Below, one piece after another: positions 7,684 to 15,224 of a stretch of DNA of 64,000 nt. The number at the start of each line of letters is the position of its first letter. Position 1 is the stretch's first letter. The notes under the pieces were generated by a model. The model did not search any database. It was not told where the DNA came from and worked only from the letters and a program-made list of their open reading frames with translations. The position numbers were made by a program, and so were the translations under genes. Source of the DNA: VRUE01 sp963703335 (GTDB lineage: Bacteria; Actinomycetota; Thermoleophilia; Solirubrobacterales; 70-9); contig OY969812.1 of the NCBI GenBank assembly GCA_963703335.1, positions 1,798,001 through 1,862,000 of the forward strand. The letters are read 5' to 3'.

Positions 7684-8657
7684 GGGCTCGCTGCAAGGTC
7701 AGGGATGCGAATGCGTGGGTGGGCGGCAAGGGGGCCGACGGTCTCGATCCGGCCGTTGTCGTGGACGAGCAGGCCGCCGCGCTTGGCGAGCACGTCACGG
7801 CCGCCCTCGGGGCCCGAGAGCAACGCCGCCTTGGCGAAGGTCTCGGCTTCGACCGCGGTGTCGCCGAGGGCGGTGGCGCCGATCAAGCCGGTCCAGGCCG
7901 GTTCGCCGCTTGCAGGGTCGAGCAGGTGGTGGGAGTAGCGGCCCTCCTCGTCGCGCCAGATCCGCACGTTGAGGCCCGAGGTGGCGACGGCGCCGAAGCC
8001 GAGCTTGAGCACGAAGGCGCGCTCCCCCGTGAGCGGGTGCTCGACGAAGACCTCGTAGGGCGAGACGAGGGCATCGGGGCCGCCAATGCGGATGTCACCA
8101 CCGCAGTCGACGATGAAGCGCGAGTAACCGCGCAGCCGTTGGGCGATGAGATCGGCGGCCAAGCCCTTGCCGGCGCCGCCGGTATCGAAGCGCAGACCGG
8201 GGGGTCGGCTAATCGTGGCGCTGGCGTCGTCGACCTCGAAGCGCTGCCAGCTTGCGGACGGGTTCGGACGCGCTGGGCGCCGCGCCGGCGCCTCGTCCAG
8301 CGCGGCGCCCAGCGGCGCTCCCGGCACCCCCGCCCGCGAGGCGACGTAGCCAGCGGATTCGATCTCCCCGACCAGGGTCGGGTCGACCAGGCCGCCGCTG
8401 CGATCGGCCGCCTCGAGGCCAGCTTTGACTGCAGCGCGGAGCAGTTCGGAGGCGGGCACGCGCTCGCGCGGGTCGGCGTTGAGCGCACAGAGCTCGCTCT
8501 CGGGCTTGAAGCGCGACAGCGTCGCGTCGAACTCGACGATCAGTTGGCGCGCCTGCTCGGCCGCGGCCGGCGGCGGAGCCATCCCGGGCCCCGGCTCGCC
8601 GATCAGCAGCCGCACATGCGAACCCATTGCATCGAAGATGACGTCGTGCTCAGTCAT
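7680..8657 (-). CDS. apbE: FAD:protein FMN transferase, ApbE family (cassette 1)
   Basis: A 325-residue flavin transferase. ApbE enzymes attach FMN from FAD through a phosphoester bond to a threonine in extracytoplasmic acceptor proteins. Motifs present are LSRFKPESELCALN near residue 45, the Gly-rich FDTGGAGKGLAADL, VDCGGDIRIGG, and the metal-binding C-terminal ALGDTAVEAETFAKAALLSG. The start at 8657 lies 1 bp past the stop of the upstream small membrane gene; a longer frame adds ten unlikely residues. No signal peptide or lipobox is visible, although many ApbE proteins have one, so its side of the membrane is uncertain. It is coupled to the ferric-reductase-like gene by a 4-bp overlap. Confidence 0.93.
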   Translation of the reverse strand: MTEHDVIFDAMGSHVRLLIGEPGPGMAPPPAAAEQARQLIVEFDATLSRFKPESELCALNADPRERVPASELLRAAVKAGLEAADRSGGLVDPTLVGEIESAGYVASRAGVPGAPLGAALDEAPARRPARPNPSASWQRFEVDDASATISRPPGLRFDTGGAGKGLAADLIAQRLRGYSRFIVDCGGDIRIGGPDALVSPYEVFVEHPLTGERAFVLKLGFGAVATSGLNVRIWRDEEGRYSHHLLDPASGEPAWTGLIGATALGDTAVEAETFAKAALLSGPEGGRDVLAKRGGLLVHDNGRIETVGPLAAHPRIRIPDLAASP

Positions 8658-8658
8658 G

Positions 8659-8937
8659 TCAGGAGGCTCCAGTCGTGACGGGGGCATAGGAGGGAGACGA
8701 GCTTTCGGTGGCGATCGCGCCGCTGCTGGAGATGCTGTTGCGGCCGGGGGTCGGCACGTACGTAGTGACGACGCGGCGCTTCAGCACCTTGCGCACCACG
8801 ACGGGGCGCGGCGGCGGCGATTGAGAGGCACTGAGCTGGTAGGTAAGGAGCGCGAACAGCACTGCGAAGAGGACAATCGAGCTCCAGACCACCAGCGCGG
8901 GACCAGGTCGGCGCGATTTGCGAGCGGGCTCAGTCAC
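8659..8937 (-). CDS. One-helix membrane protein with Ser/Thr tail ending PVTTGAS (cassette 1)
   Basis: A 92-residue protein beginning at GTG 8937, inside the end of the upstream gene (8-bp overlap). Residues 14-33 form a single membrane helix (ALVVWSSIVLFAVLFALLTY) preceded by a basic segment, so the C-terminus should face outward. The tail has a basic stretch VVVRKVLKRRVVTTYV (46-61), then a Ser/Thr-rich region, and ends exactly in APVTTGAS. The analogous gene in cassette 2 (14724-15191) ends in EPVTTSQS. The terminal TGAS resembles the (S/T)GA(S/T) core of ApbE acceptor sites. I infer that it is a membrane-tethered substrate of the adjacent ApbE; this is untested. Confidence 0.75.
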   Translation of the reverse strand: MTEPARKSRRPGPALVVWSSIVLFAVLFALLTYQLSASQSPPPRPVVVRKVLKRRVVTTYVPTPGRNSISSSGAIATESSSPSYAPVTTGAS

Positions 8938-9631
8938 CTCCGCGATCCCCTCCCTCGTGGTCGCCGCCCTCGCCACCACCGCCGGCCGCCCCACCGCCGC
9001 TGCTCGCGGTGGTGACCGGAGTGGTGCTGCCGCCACCGGAGCCGGTGCTTGCGCCGCTGGTGTGGGTGACCACCGGAGTGCTGTGGCTATTGCCCCCGGA
9101 GCCGGTGTGCGAGCCACTGGTGTGGGTCGTCACCGGGCTGTGGTGGTGGGCGCCGCCCGAACCGTGGTGCGAGCCACTGGTGTGGGTCACGACGGGGCTG
9201 TGGTGATGGCGCCCGCCGTGGGGACTGTGGTGTGAGCCGCTGGTGTGCGTGACCACCGGCGTCGAGTGCGAGCCGGAAGTAGGAACGGAGGTCGAGGCGC
9301 CACTGGAGGCGGTCGTCACCGGTGAGGGCGAAGCCGAAGGGGAGTAGGGGGCGGAGCCGGTCGAGGATGCGCCGGTGGTGGCGCTGCCGCTGTAGCCGGA
9401 GTTGCCTTCGCCGCTGGTGTAGGCGGCACCCGCCGCACCAGCGGCCATCGGGTGTTTCGGCTTGATGTGCTTGGTGACCCTGATCGTGCGGTGGATCACC
9501 TTGGTGCGGATCAGCGGCTTGACAGCGACCGGTGCAGACTTCTGGCCACCGGCGCTGAGCGCGATTCCGGTGAGGCCGCCCAGGCCGAGAATTGCGGCTG
9601 CTGCTGCGGCCCTGGCCTTCAAGTTCTTCAC
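8930..9631 (-). CDS. Exported His-rich repeat protein, six PVxTxxSG repeats (cassette 1)
   Basis: A 233-residue low-complexity protein. The GTG start at 9631 has a strong ribosome site (AGAGGAGG) nine bases upstream. The N-terminus is a signal peptide or anchor (residues 8-27), followed by a basic segment KVIHRTIRVTKHIKPKH (44-60). From residue 104 the motif PV(V/T)T(H/A)(T/S)SG recurs six times, starting at residues 104, 125, 146, 166, 186 and 205, a period of about 20 residues, with His-rich spacers. It also contains TGASST (86-91) and two SGAST sites that resemble ApbE acceptor motifs. The histidines could bind metal or heme. It is the first gene of cassette 1. Its N-terminus resembles the small protein at 12867-13118. 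Confidence 0.8.
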   Translation of the reverse strand: MKNLKARAAAAAAILGLGGLTGIALSAGGQKSAPVAVKPLIRTKVIHRTIRVTKHIKPKHPMAAGAAGAAYTSGEGNSGYSGSATTGASSTGSAPYSPSASPSPVTTASSGASTSVPTSGSHSTPVVTHTSGSHHSPHGGRHHHSPVVTHTSGSHHGSGGAHHHSPVTTHTSGSHTGSGGNSHSTPVVTHTSGASTGSGGGSTTPVTTASSGGGAAGGGGEGGDHEGGDRGGD

Positions 9632-9664
9632 GTCCTCTACCTCCTCTGGATTGCACTGCGCAGT

Positions 9665-9718
9665 CTGGGGAAGGTCTGGTGAAGCGATCACAAGGCCTGG
9701 GTAAAGGGCTGGCAAAAA
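9665..9718. promoter_or_regulatory. Four CTGG direct repeats, candidate OmpR-type operator
   Basis: The 136-bp divergent gap between cassette 1 and its response regulator holds CTGGGGAAGG (9665), CTGGTGAAGC (9676), CTGGGTAAAG (9697) and CTGGCAAAAA (9709). Spacings of 11 and 12 bp within pairs place both boxes on the same DNA face, as expected for a dimeric OmpR/PhoB-family regulator. The adjacent response regulator is the obvious candidate to bind, controlling itself and cassette 1. Confidence 0.5.
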
Positions 9719-9767
9719 CCTCACCGCGGGCGGCAATCGAAGCTCATGCACCGCGTACAGTGGCCAG

Positions 9768-10493
9768 ATGGCGAACCACTCGGCGCCGGGCGGGCGCATC
9801 CTCGTCGTCGAGGACGAGGACTCGATCTCGGCGCCCTTCGCGGAGGCGCTGCGCCGGGCGGGCTTCGAGCCGCTGGTGACCCGCACCGCGGCGGGAGCGC
9901 TGGAGCTGGCTGCCGAGGCCGAGCCTGACCTGGTGATGCTCGACCTCAGCCTCCCCGACGGCGACGGCCGCGATGTCTGCCGTGAGCTGCGCCGCCGCTC
10001 CGATGTGCCGATCGTGATGCTGACCGCGCGCGGCACCGAGATGGACCGCATCGTCGGCCTCGAGCTCGGCGCCGATGACTACGTGGTCAAGCCCTTCAGC
10101 GCCCGCGAGGTGATCTCGCGGATCCGTGCCGTGCTGCGCCGAAGCTCCCCGCGCGATGGCGCCCGCGCCGAGGAAAAGGCGCTGCAGGTCGGCGAGCTGA
10201 AGCTCGATCCCGCGGCGCGCACGGCGCGACTCGGCGACGACGAGCTGGAGCTGTCACGCAAGGAGTTCGATCTGCTGGCCGAGTTGATGCGCAACGCCGG
10301 CCGCGTGGTCAAACGGGAGGAGCTGATGGCGAAAGTCTGGGACGTCAACTGGTTCGGCTCGACCAAGACGCTCGACGTCCACATCGGCTGGTTGCGGCGC
10401 AAGCTCGGGGACGACCGGAACAGCCCCCCCTACATAGAGACGATTCGCGGCGTCGGCTTTCGCTTTGCCGCGTCGGAGGTTGAGGTCCCGTAA
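9768..10493 (+). CDS. OmpR/PhoB-family response regulator
   Basis: A 241-residue two-domain regulator. The receiver domain (about 10-125) has the acidic pocket VVEDED, the phosphoacceptor Asp59 in VMLDLSLPDGDG, and the conserved Lys in YVVKPFSAREV. After a linker, the C-terminal winged helix (about 140-235) carries LSRKEFDLLAELMRNAG and the wing KTLDVHIGWLRRKLGDD, typical of OmpR/PhoB DNA-binding domains. It is divergent from the cassette-1 operon and followed directly by its histidine kinase, so it probably controls cassette 1 through the CTGG boxes in the shared intergenic region. Confidence 0.95.
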   Translation: MANHSAPGGRILVVEDEDSISAPFAEALRRAGFEPLVTRTAAGALELAAEAEPDLVMLDLSLPDGDGRDVCRELRRRSDVPIVMLTARGTEMDRIVGLELGADDYVVKPFSAREVISRIRAVLRRSSPRDGARAEEKALQVGELKLDPAARTARLGDDELELSRKEFDLLAELMRNAGRVVKREELMAKVWDVNWFGSTKTLDVHIGWLRRKLGDDRNSPPYIETIRGVGFRFAASEVEVP

Positions 10494-10528
10494 GCCTCAG
10501 GGTCACCCTCCTCCTGGCGCTGGCCTAC

Positions 10529-11878
10529 GTGCTGCTGCTGGCGCTGATTGCCCTCGGGGTGCCGCTGGCGGTGAGCCTGCGCGACCGCGTAGATGCCGAG
10601 GTGCGGGGCCAGGCGCGCAGCCAGGCCGATGTGGTGGCGGCCTCCTCGTCTGAGCTGCTGGATCCCGCCCAGCGCCCCGCCCTGCGCAACCTCGTCCACG
10701 TTGCCGCCGACAGCGTGCGTGGCAGGGTGATCGTGGTCGACAGCCGCGGTCGCCTCCTGGCCGACTCTGCGGGCGCGCCGAGTGGCCGCAACTACGCCGA
10801 CCGGCCCGAGGTCCAGGCGGCCCTGAACGGACACGGCGAGCAGATCACCCGCGACAGCAAGACCCTCGGCACCTCGATCCTCGCCACCTCGGCTCCGGTT
10901 CTCGGTCACGGGCGCCCCGAGGCAGCGGTTCGGATCACCCAGGGCGTCGCCGCAGTGAACAGCGCCGTGAAGACGGCGATCCTCGACCTGGCGGCCCTGG
11001 CTGGGGTCGTGCTGCTGCTTGGTCTCGCGGCCGGGGCGGTTGTCGCCGGCCAGATCGCACGGCCGATCCGGCGCCTCGATCGAGCCGCGCGCCAGGTCGC
11101 GACCGGCGACCTCGACTCGACCGTTGCCGTCGAGGGCAGCACCGAGCAGCGCTCCCTGGCACGCGCATTCAACGAGATGACGCAGCGGGTCAAGCGGCTA
11201 CTGCGTGGGCAACAGGACTTTGTCGCCGACGCCTCGCACCAGCTGCGTACGCCGTTGACCGGACTGCGGCTGCGCCTAGAGGCGCTTGCCGAGAGGGCAG
11301 GGGACGGTCCTACCGCGGCCGAGCTGGAGGCTTCATTGGCGGAGATCGACCGACTCTCTCTGATCGTCGAGGAGCTACTGGTCCTCAGCCGCGCCGGGGA
11401 GCACGAGCTGCCAGGCGAGCAGGTCGACCTGGGCAACGCGGCACAACGGGCGGCAAAGCGATGGCAGCGCAGCGCCGCGGAGCGCTCGATCGAGTTGGAG
11501 CTGCATGTGGGCGAGGGAGAGGCAGCAGCTTGGTGCGCGCCCCACGATCTCGACCGCGCCGTCGACGCCCTGCTGGAGAACGCCCTGCGCTACTCCCCGG
11601 TCGGCTCGGCGGTGGCGATCGAGGTGAGCCCCGCCGCGATCGAGATCCTCGATCGCGGCCCTGGCCTGGAGCCGGGGGAGGAGGAGGCCGTCTTTGAGCG
11701 CTTTCGTCGCGGCAGGGCCGGTCGTCAGGGGCCCGGAGGGACCGGCCTGGGCCTTTCGATCGCTCGTGAGCTGAGCAGGCAGTGGGGCGGCGAGGTGAGC
11801 CTGTCCAACCGCGAGGGCGGCGGCACCTGCGCCTCGATCCGCCTGTCGCCGGGTCCGCCCGAGGAGGACGGACGATGA
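10529..11878 (+). CDS. Sensor histidine kinase
   Basis: A membrane sensor kinase of about 449 residues. It has an N-terminal hydrophobic segment, an extracytoplasmic sensor region (about 20-148), a second helix (149-174), a HAMP linker, the phosphoacceptor His237 in DASHQLRTPLTGLRL, and an ATPase domain with N box LLENALRYSP, DRGPGL and GGTGLGLSIA. The annotated GTG start at 10529 falls inside the first membrane helix. The frame stays open back to 10484 and encodes a plausible SLRVTLLLALAY lead-in, but no ATG, GTG or TTG is available there. The true start may therefore be non-standard. It is the partner of the response regulator just upstream. Confidence 0.93.
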   Translation: MLLLALIALGVPLAVSLRDRVDAEVRGQARSQADVVAASSSELLDPAQRPALRNLVHVAADSVRGRVIVVDSRGRLLADSAGAPSGRNYADRPEVQAALNGHGEQITRDSKTLGTSILATSAPVLGHGRPEAAVRITQGVAAVNSAVKTAILDLAALAGVVLLLGLAAGAVVAGQIARPIRRLDRAARQVATGDLDSTVAVEGSTEQRSLARAFNEMTQRVKRLLRGQQDFVADASHQLRTPLTGLRLRLEALAERAGDGPTAAELEASLAEIDRLSLIVEELLVLSRAGEHELPGEQVDLGNAAQRAAKRWQRSAAERSIELELHVGEGEAAAWCAPHDLDRAVDALLENALRYSPVGSAVAIEVSPAAIEILDRGPGLEPGEEEAVFERFRRGRAGRQGPGGTGLGLSIARELSRQWGGEVSLSNREGGGTCASIRLSPGPPEEDGR

Positions 11879-11949
11879 CTTTGCCGGTCCTTTACTCAGC
11901 GATCCCTAACGTCTCGGGCGTGACCCGGCTCGCCGAGAGAGGGGCCTGA

Positions 11950-12291
11950 ATGCCGCCGACCTTGCGCTGGCTCGGCCTCGCCCTGCTCGGCATCTTGATC
12001 GCCGCCGGAGTCTCGATCGCCGCCAGCAGCCTGGCCAGTCAGCAGATCGGTCTCGCCTCCCAGCCGATCAGCGCTGGGGATGCCCTGGCCCCCGCGGCCA
12101 GGGAGAAGCCGAAGCAGCGCCGGCCCAAGCAGCACAACTCCAATCGGCACACCACGACAATTGCGCCGTCGTCCGAGCCAGAACCGCCGGCCTACTCGGA
12201 ACCGCCAAGCACGACCCCGACCGCCCCTCCTCGCGAATCGACTGAATCGGGCAGCCACGACGGTGAGCACAGCGGCGGCGCCGATGACTGA
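11950..12291 (+). CDS. Small exported Pro/Ser/Thr-rich protein
   Basis: A 113-residue protein with a ribosome site GAGAGGGG before the ATG. A signal anchor (about residues 5-28, LGLALLGILIAAGVSIAASS) is followed by a polar region, a basic block KPKQRRPKQHNSNRHTTT (54-71) and a disordered Pro/Ser/Thr/acidic tail ending HSGGADD. The layout of anchor, basic block and Thr-rich tail matches the small proteins of the two ApbE cassettes, although the PVTT motif is not present (nearest is HTTTIAPSS). It lies after the histidine kinase in the same direction and may belong to the same regulon. Function unknown. Confidence 0.65.
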   Translation: MPPTLRWLGLALLGILIAAGVSIAASSLASQQIGLASQPISAGDALAPAAREKPKQRRPKQHNSNRHTTTIAPSSEPEPPAYSEPPSTTPTAPPRESTESGSHDGEHSGGADD

Positions 12292-12298
12292 GACTTGC

Positions 12299-12769
12299 CT
12301 ACGAGGACACTCTCTCCAGCTCGCGTGGGCGTGGATCGCTCTGCTCTGAGCGAGGGTTTGCCGTCACATGGAGGACCGGGAGATCCGTCGCCCGGCGCAG
12401 GCGGTGAGGAAGACTCATGCGGAGCCAGCGGGAAACGCCTCGGGGAAGGGTCGAGACGACCAGCTCGTCGAATTCCTCGGCTCGCAGGGCGTCACCGACG
12501 GCGGCGAACGGGTCGGGGTCACCTATGACTGCAGCCTTTACCTCGAGGCCGGCCATCCTCATTCGGCGAGCGCCGACTTCGGCTCGCGGGGTGGCCTCGG
12601 GCCCACCCGCCTTCATGTCGGCCGCCCAGGCCAAACCGCGGGGAACCGCGGGGACGAGAAGGGTGAAGCAGGCCGGGGAGCGGGCAGCTCTTTGCCTGAG
12701 TGCCTCGATCAGCTCGGACGAGTCCACGGTGCGATTTGCCACAACCAGGACTCTCGCTTTGGGGGACAT
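12299..12769 (-). CDS. Universal-stress-like protein
   Basis: A 156-residue cytoplasmic protein starting at the ATG at 12769, which has GAGAGGAGAAG before it; the frame extends much further upstream but lacks coding character there. The opening strand KARVLVVANRTVDSSELIEA, a middle GDPDPFAAVGDALRAEEFDELVVST and the C-terminal LPHRLRRATDLPVLHVTA give the alternating alpha/beta order of UspA-like domains. The usual ATP loop G-x2-G-x9-G-(S/T) is not obvious. It is preceded by a TNAG box array (12820-12856) and lies at the end of cassette 2, so it probably shares that regulation. Role unknown, perhaps redox stress. Confidence 0.75.
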   Translation of the reverse strand: MSPKARVLVVANRTVDSSELIEALRQRAARSPACFTLLVPAVPRGLAWAADMKAGGPEATPRAEVGARRMRMAGLEVKAAVIGDPDPFAAVGDALRAEEFDELVVSTLPRGVSRWLRMSLPHRLRRATDLPVLHVTANPRSEQSDPRPRELERVSS

Positions 12770-12819
12770 TGGCTTCTCCTCTCGGAATTTGAGTCTTGGC
12801 CTCAGTTTGGGGCCGCCGC

Positions 12820-12856
12820 ATAACCGTGGTCTAAGGCGGCGGTGAGAGTTCTCTGA
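12820..12856 (-). promoter_or_regulatory. TNAG box array, 11-bp period (site 3)
   Basis: Read on the minus strand, TCAG, TCAC, TTAG and TTAT start at exact 11-bp intervals (12856, 12845, 12834, 12823). It lies 51 bp before the Usp-like gene. The same pattern occurs at 15225-15250 and 15906-15931, so it is a likely operator for the OmpR-type regulator encoded at 17036-17713. Confidence 0.6.
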
Positions 12857-12866
12857 AGTTGCGCGA

Positions 12867-13118
12867 TCAGTCATCGACCTGTACCGGCAGGCCGCCGCCG
12901 CTGGCGCGGGTAACGATCGGCGCTCGGGTTCTCGTGGTCGCAACGACCGGCTGGGCGGCAACCGCGCCACTGGCGCTGGTCACTACCGCGCTGGAGCCGT
13001 TGGCGGAGAGCTGCTGGGTGGCGGGGATGCCCTGGTTAGTGCTCATAGCCGCGCCACCAAGGGCACCGAGGCCGAGCACGGTGGCACCGGCCATGAGCTT
13101 CGCTCTACGGTTGTTCAT
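12867..13118 (-). CDS. Small exported protein with PIVTRASG motif (cassette 2)
   Basis: An 83-residue protein with a good ribosome site (GAAGGAG) before the ATG at 13118. The N-terminal signal NRRAKLMAGATVLGLGAL resembles that of the cassette-1 repeat protein (8930-9631). The mature part is Ser/Thr/Ala-rich and contains AVVTSASG (44-51) and PIVTRASG (67-74), variants of the PVVTHTSG motif repeated six times in its paralogue. It therefore looks like a short version of the same exported protein. It lies downstream of the second ferric-reductase-like gene. I infer a role as an extracytoplasmic partner of ApbE or of the heme protein. Confidence 0.7.
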   Translation of the reverse strand: MNNRRAKLMAGATVLGLGALGGAAMSTNQGIPATQQLSANGSSAVVTSASGAVAAQPVVATTRTRAPIVTRASGGGLPVQVDD

Positions 13119-13207
13119 GAATCGCTCCTTCGCAAGTCGGTCGATTCATTCTGCGCCGGGTCCGGCAAGGGGCCGGCCAAGCCAAGGCCAAGAGAAGGTG
13201 AAGATCC

Positions 13208-13783
13208 TCAGGAGGCTCTTTGCTGCGTGGCGACTGACTCGGGCAACGCTTGCCTGTCGGAAGCCCGTCCTGCCCAGCGCAGCGTCAGAAGCAGGGCTGC
13301 GGGCACGACCAGGGCGCCGCTCAGGAGCAAGAACCACCACTCGGCGGCGTCGCTGCCGGAGCCGATGGTGTGTGCGATCGCGAGCAGCCAGAAGGCCGCC
13401 GTCAGGCGGTGCAGGCGACGCCATCGCGCGGCTCCGATGCGCTCGCGGAGGTAGTAGGTGAGCCCGAGGCCGGCCAAGCCGTAGCCGGCCAGGATGCCGA
13501 GGGCGGTCCAAAGCGGACGATAGAAGCCGACGAAGGGGATCGCGATCCCTCTCAGGCCAGGGTTCAGATAGGAGTCGCCGAGCAAGGCAATGCCGTGGAA
13601 AGCGACCATCGCCAGGGTGGTGAGCGAGAGGGCCTCGTGGATCGCTCGCAGGTCTCGCTTGTTGGAGCCCGGCCGCTTCGAGCTCATCATCAGGCCGACG
13701 GCGACGCTGGCGCTGGCGAGCAGCAGCGCGGCGCCTCCGGCGGCGCGACTGGTGATCCAGAAGAGGTGAGGGGCGATGTTCAC
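13208..13783 (-). CDS. Ferric-reductase-like transmembrane heme protein (cassette 2)
   Basis: A 191-residue paralogue of the protein at 7003-7683, with six hydrophobic helices and the same in-helix histidines: His49 and His63, His125 and His138. These would bind two b hemes across the membrane. The loop LLGDSYLNPGLRGIAIPF matches the first copy almost residue for residue. It lacks the Arg-rich C-terminal tail of copy 1, and no ferredoxin or FAD reductase gene follows it, so its cytoplasmic electron donor must be encoded elsewhere or be a quinol. It overlaps the ApbE gene by 4 bp, so the two are co-translated. Confidence 0.87.
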   Translation of the reverse strand: MNIAPHLFWITSRAAGGAALLLASASVAVGLMMSSKRPGSNKRDLRAIHEALSLTTLAMVAFHGIALLGDSYLNPGLRGIAIPFVGFYRPLWTALGILAGYGLAGLGLTYYLRERIGAARWRRLHRLTAAFWLLAIAHTIGSGSDAAEWWFLLLSGALVVPAALLLTLRWAGRASDRQALPESVATQQRAS

Positions 13784-14727
13784 GCCGCCACTGCCTCAAC
13801 CAGAGACTGCGTGGCCCCGATCACCTCGGCCTCGCCCTCGACCGGCACGAGGACGCCGCCAAACGGTAGCCAGCTCACGGCGCCCTCGGGCCCCGAGAGC
13901 AGCGCCGACTTGGCGAGGACCTCCGCTTCGAGCGCGGTGGGAGCGAGTGCGGTTGCCTGGACGATCCCGGTAAAGGCCGGGCGCCCAGTTGCGGGATTGA
14001 GGATCTGGTGGGCGAGGCTGACCCCGCTCTCGCCCCAGGAGCGGCGCGTGATCCCGCTGGTGGCGACGGCGCCCTGGCTGATCTCGAACTCGTGCAGCGG
14101 CTCCGTGCCGAAGGGATCATCGACCCGGATCCGCCGCGTCAGCGCGCTCGATCCGCCGAGCCTGATGTCACCGCAGCAGTCGACCGCGTAGGTCTTGGCT
14201 GCGGCGAGCTCTTCGCCGACGAGATCGGCCAACAGGCCCTTGGCGATGCCGCCTCCGTCGATCCGCACCCCGGGTGGGCGGATCACGGTCCCTGCTCGCG
14301 CGTCGATCCCGACCGCGCACCAGTCGGCAGTGGCGTTCGGTCGGGCCGGCGCCCAATCCTGCGCGGCGAGCTGTGAGCGGGAGACCGTCGGCGGCTTGGT
14401 GCCGTCCAACGAGCGCTCGTAGCCGGCGCGCTTGATCGCGTCGAGCAAGGTGCCGTCCACAAGGCCGCCGCTGCGCGATCCGGCGGTGAGGACTGCCGCG
14501 ACCAGGCGGCGGAGCAGCGGCGAGGCCGGGATCTCGGCGCGGGGGTCGCGGTTCAGGCGCGAGAGCTCGCTGCCTGGCTCAAAGCGCGAGAGCCGTCGGT
14601 GGGCGTCGAGCAGCAGCTCGCGGCCCTGCTCGGCCATCCTGCGGCCTTCGTCCTCGTCGGCGGCGCGGACATGGAGGGAGACCTCGCCGCCAAAGCAGGC
14701 GAACTTGAGGTGGGCTTCGGCGCTCAC
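13780..14727 (-). CDS. apbE: FAD:protein FMN transferase, ApbE family (cassette 2)
   Basis: A 315-residue second ApbE. Family motifs are LSRFEPGSELSRLNRD near residue 47, IDGGGIAKGLLADLV near 178, VDCCGDIRLGG near 200, and the metal-binding ALAPTALEAEVLAKSALLSG near 270. The GTG start at 14727 overlaps the stop of the upstream tailed membrane protein. As in copy 1 there is no clear signal peptide. The gene order (tailed membrane protein, ApbE, ferric-reductase-like protein) is identical to cassette 1, so the block was duplicated as a unit and then diverged. The two enzymes may serve different acceptors. Confidence 0.92.
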   Translation of the reverse strand: MSAEAHLKFACFGGEVSLHVRAADEDEGRRMAEQGRELLLDAHRRLSRFEPGSELSRLNRDPRAEIPASPLLRRLVAAVLTAGSRSGGLVDGTLLDAIKRAGYERSLDGTKPPTVSRSQLAAQDWAPARPNATADWCAVGIDARAGTVIRPPGVRIDGGGIAKGLLADLVGEELAAAKTYAVDCCGDIRLGGSSALTRRIRVDDPFGTEPLHEFEISQGAVATSGITRRSWGESGVSLAHQILNPATGRPAFTGIVQATALAPTALEAEVLAKSALLSGPEGAVSWLPFGGVLVPVEGEAEVIGATQSLVEAVAA

Positions 14728-15191
14728 GACTGGCTCGTCGTGACCGGTTCGGGTTCGACTTCGATCGCTTCGATTTCCGCGGCTTCGATTTCGGCCGCTT
14801 CCAGTTCGTTGGCTTCCGCGGCTTCGAGGGCTTCGCGTTCGGCCGCCTGCTGCAGTTCGAGTTCTTCGGGGTCGGTGGTTTCGATCGCTTCGCCTGCAGC
14901 CTGGCTCGAGTCGGTGGCTTCTTCGGCATCGGTTTCCGCCGCTTCGACCGGAAGTTCGGTCGCCCTGGCGCGGTGCTTCTTGGTCGACGAAGTGGCGACG
15001 ACCGAGGATTTGTCGCCGAGGACGGGATCGTTACCCGTTGCCATCTGCGCGAAGACCACCCCCCACAGCAGGACGAAGCCGATCAGCGAGATCGCGACGA
15101 CCCGGCCGCGCAGCTGTCCCGCCCGTTGGCGCTGGGCCCGCAGGCGGCGGCGGGCATCCTGCATTCGTTCATGTTTTTCGAATGAGTCCAT
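14724..15191 (-). CDS. One-helix membrane protein with acidic tail ending PVTTSQS (cassette 2)
   Basis: A 155-residue protein with a basic cytoplasmic N-terminus (1-30), one membrane helix (31-50), a short basic patch STKKHRARAT near 70-80, and a long Ala/Glu-rich tail with repeats of the form EAAEIEA that should be helical. It ends in EPEPVTTSQS. The counterpart in cassette 1 ends in APVTTGAS. Apart from membrane helix, basic patch and C-terminal PVTTxxS, the two share little sequence, which makes the conserved terminus stand out. A TNAG box array lies 34 bp before the ATG. I infer an outward-facing tail processed or bound by ApbE or by a partner. Confidence 0.72.
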   Translation of the reverse strand: MDSFEKHERMQDARRRLRAQRQRAGQLRGRVVAISLIGFVLLWGVVFAQMATGNDPVLGDKSSVVATSSTKKHRARATELPVEAAETDAEEATDSSQAAGEAIETTDPEELELQQAAEREALEAAEANELEAAEIEAAEIEAIEVEPEPVTTSQS

Positions 15192-15224
15192 CTGAATACG
15201 GTCCTTCCGAGCTCCAAACCGCCC

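Noticed and set aside
9009..9300. Regular repeats that look like a CRISPR array
   Set aside because: Units are ~60 bp, in frame, and encode the PVxTxxSG repeats of an exported protein with a good ribosome site; spacers are not unique sequences, and no cas genes exist in the window.
14740..14960. Repeated TTCG-rich tract in the minus-strand tailed protein as a non-coding repeat
   Set aside because: It is the codon-level result of the Ala/Glu-rich helical tail of the protein at 14724-15191 (GAA-GCG/GCC runs), not a separate element.
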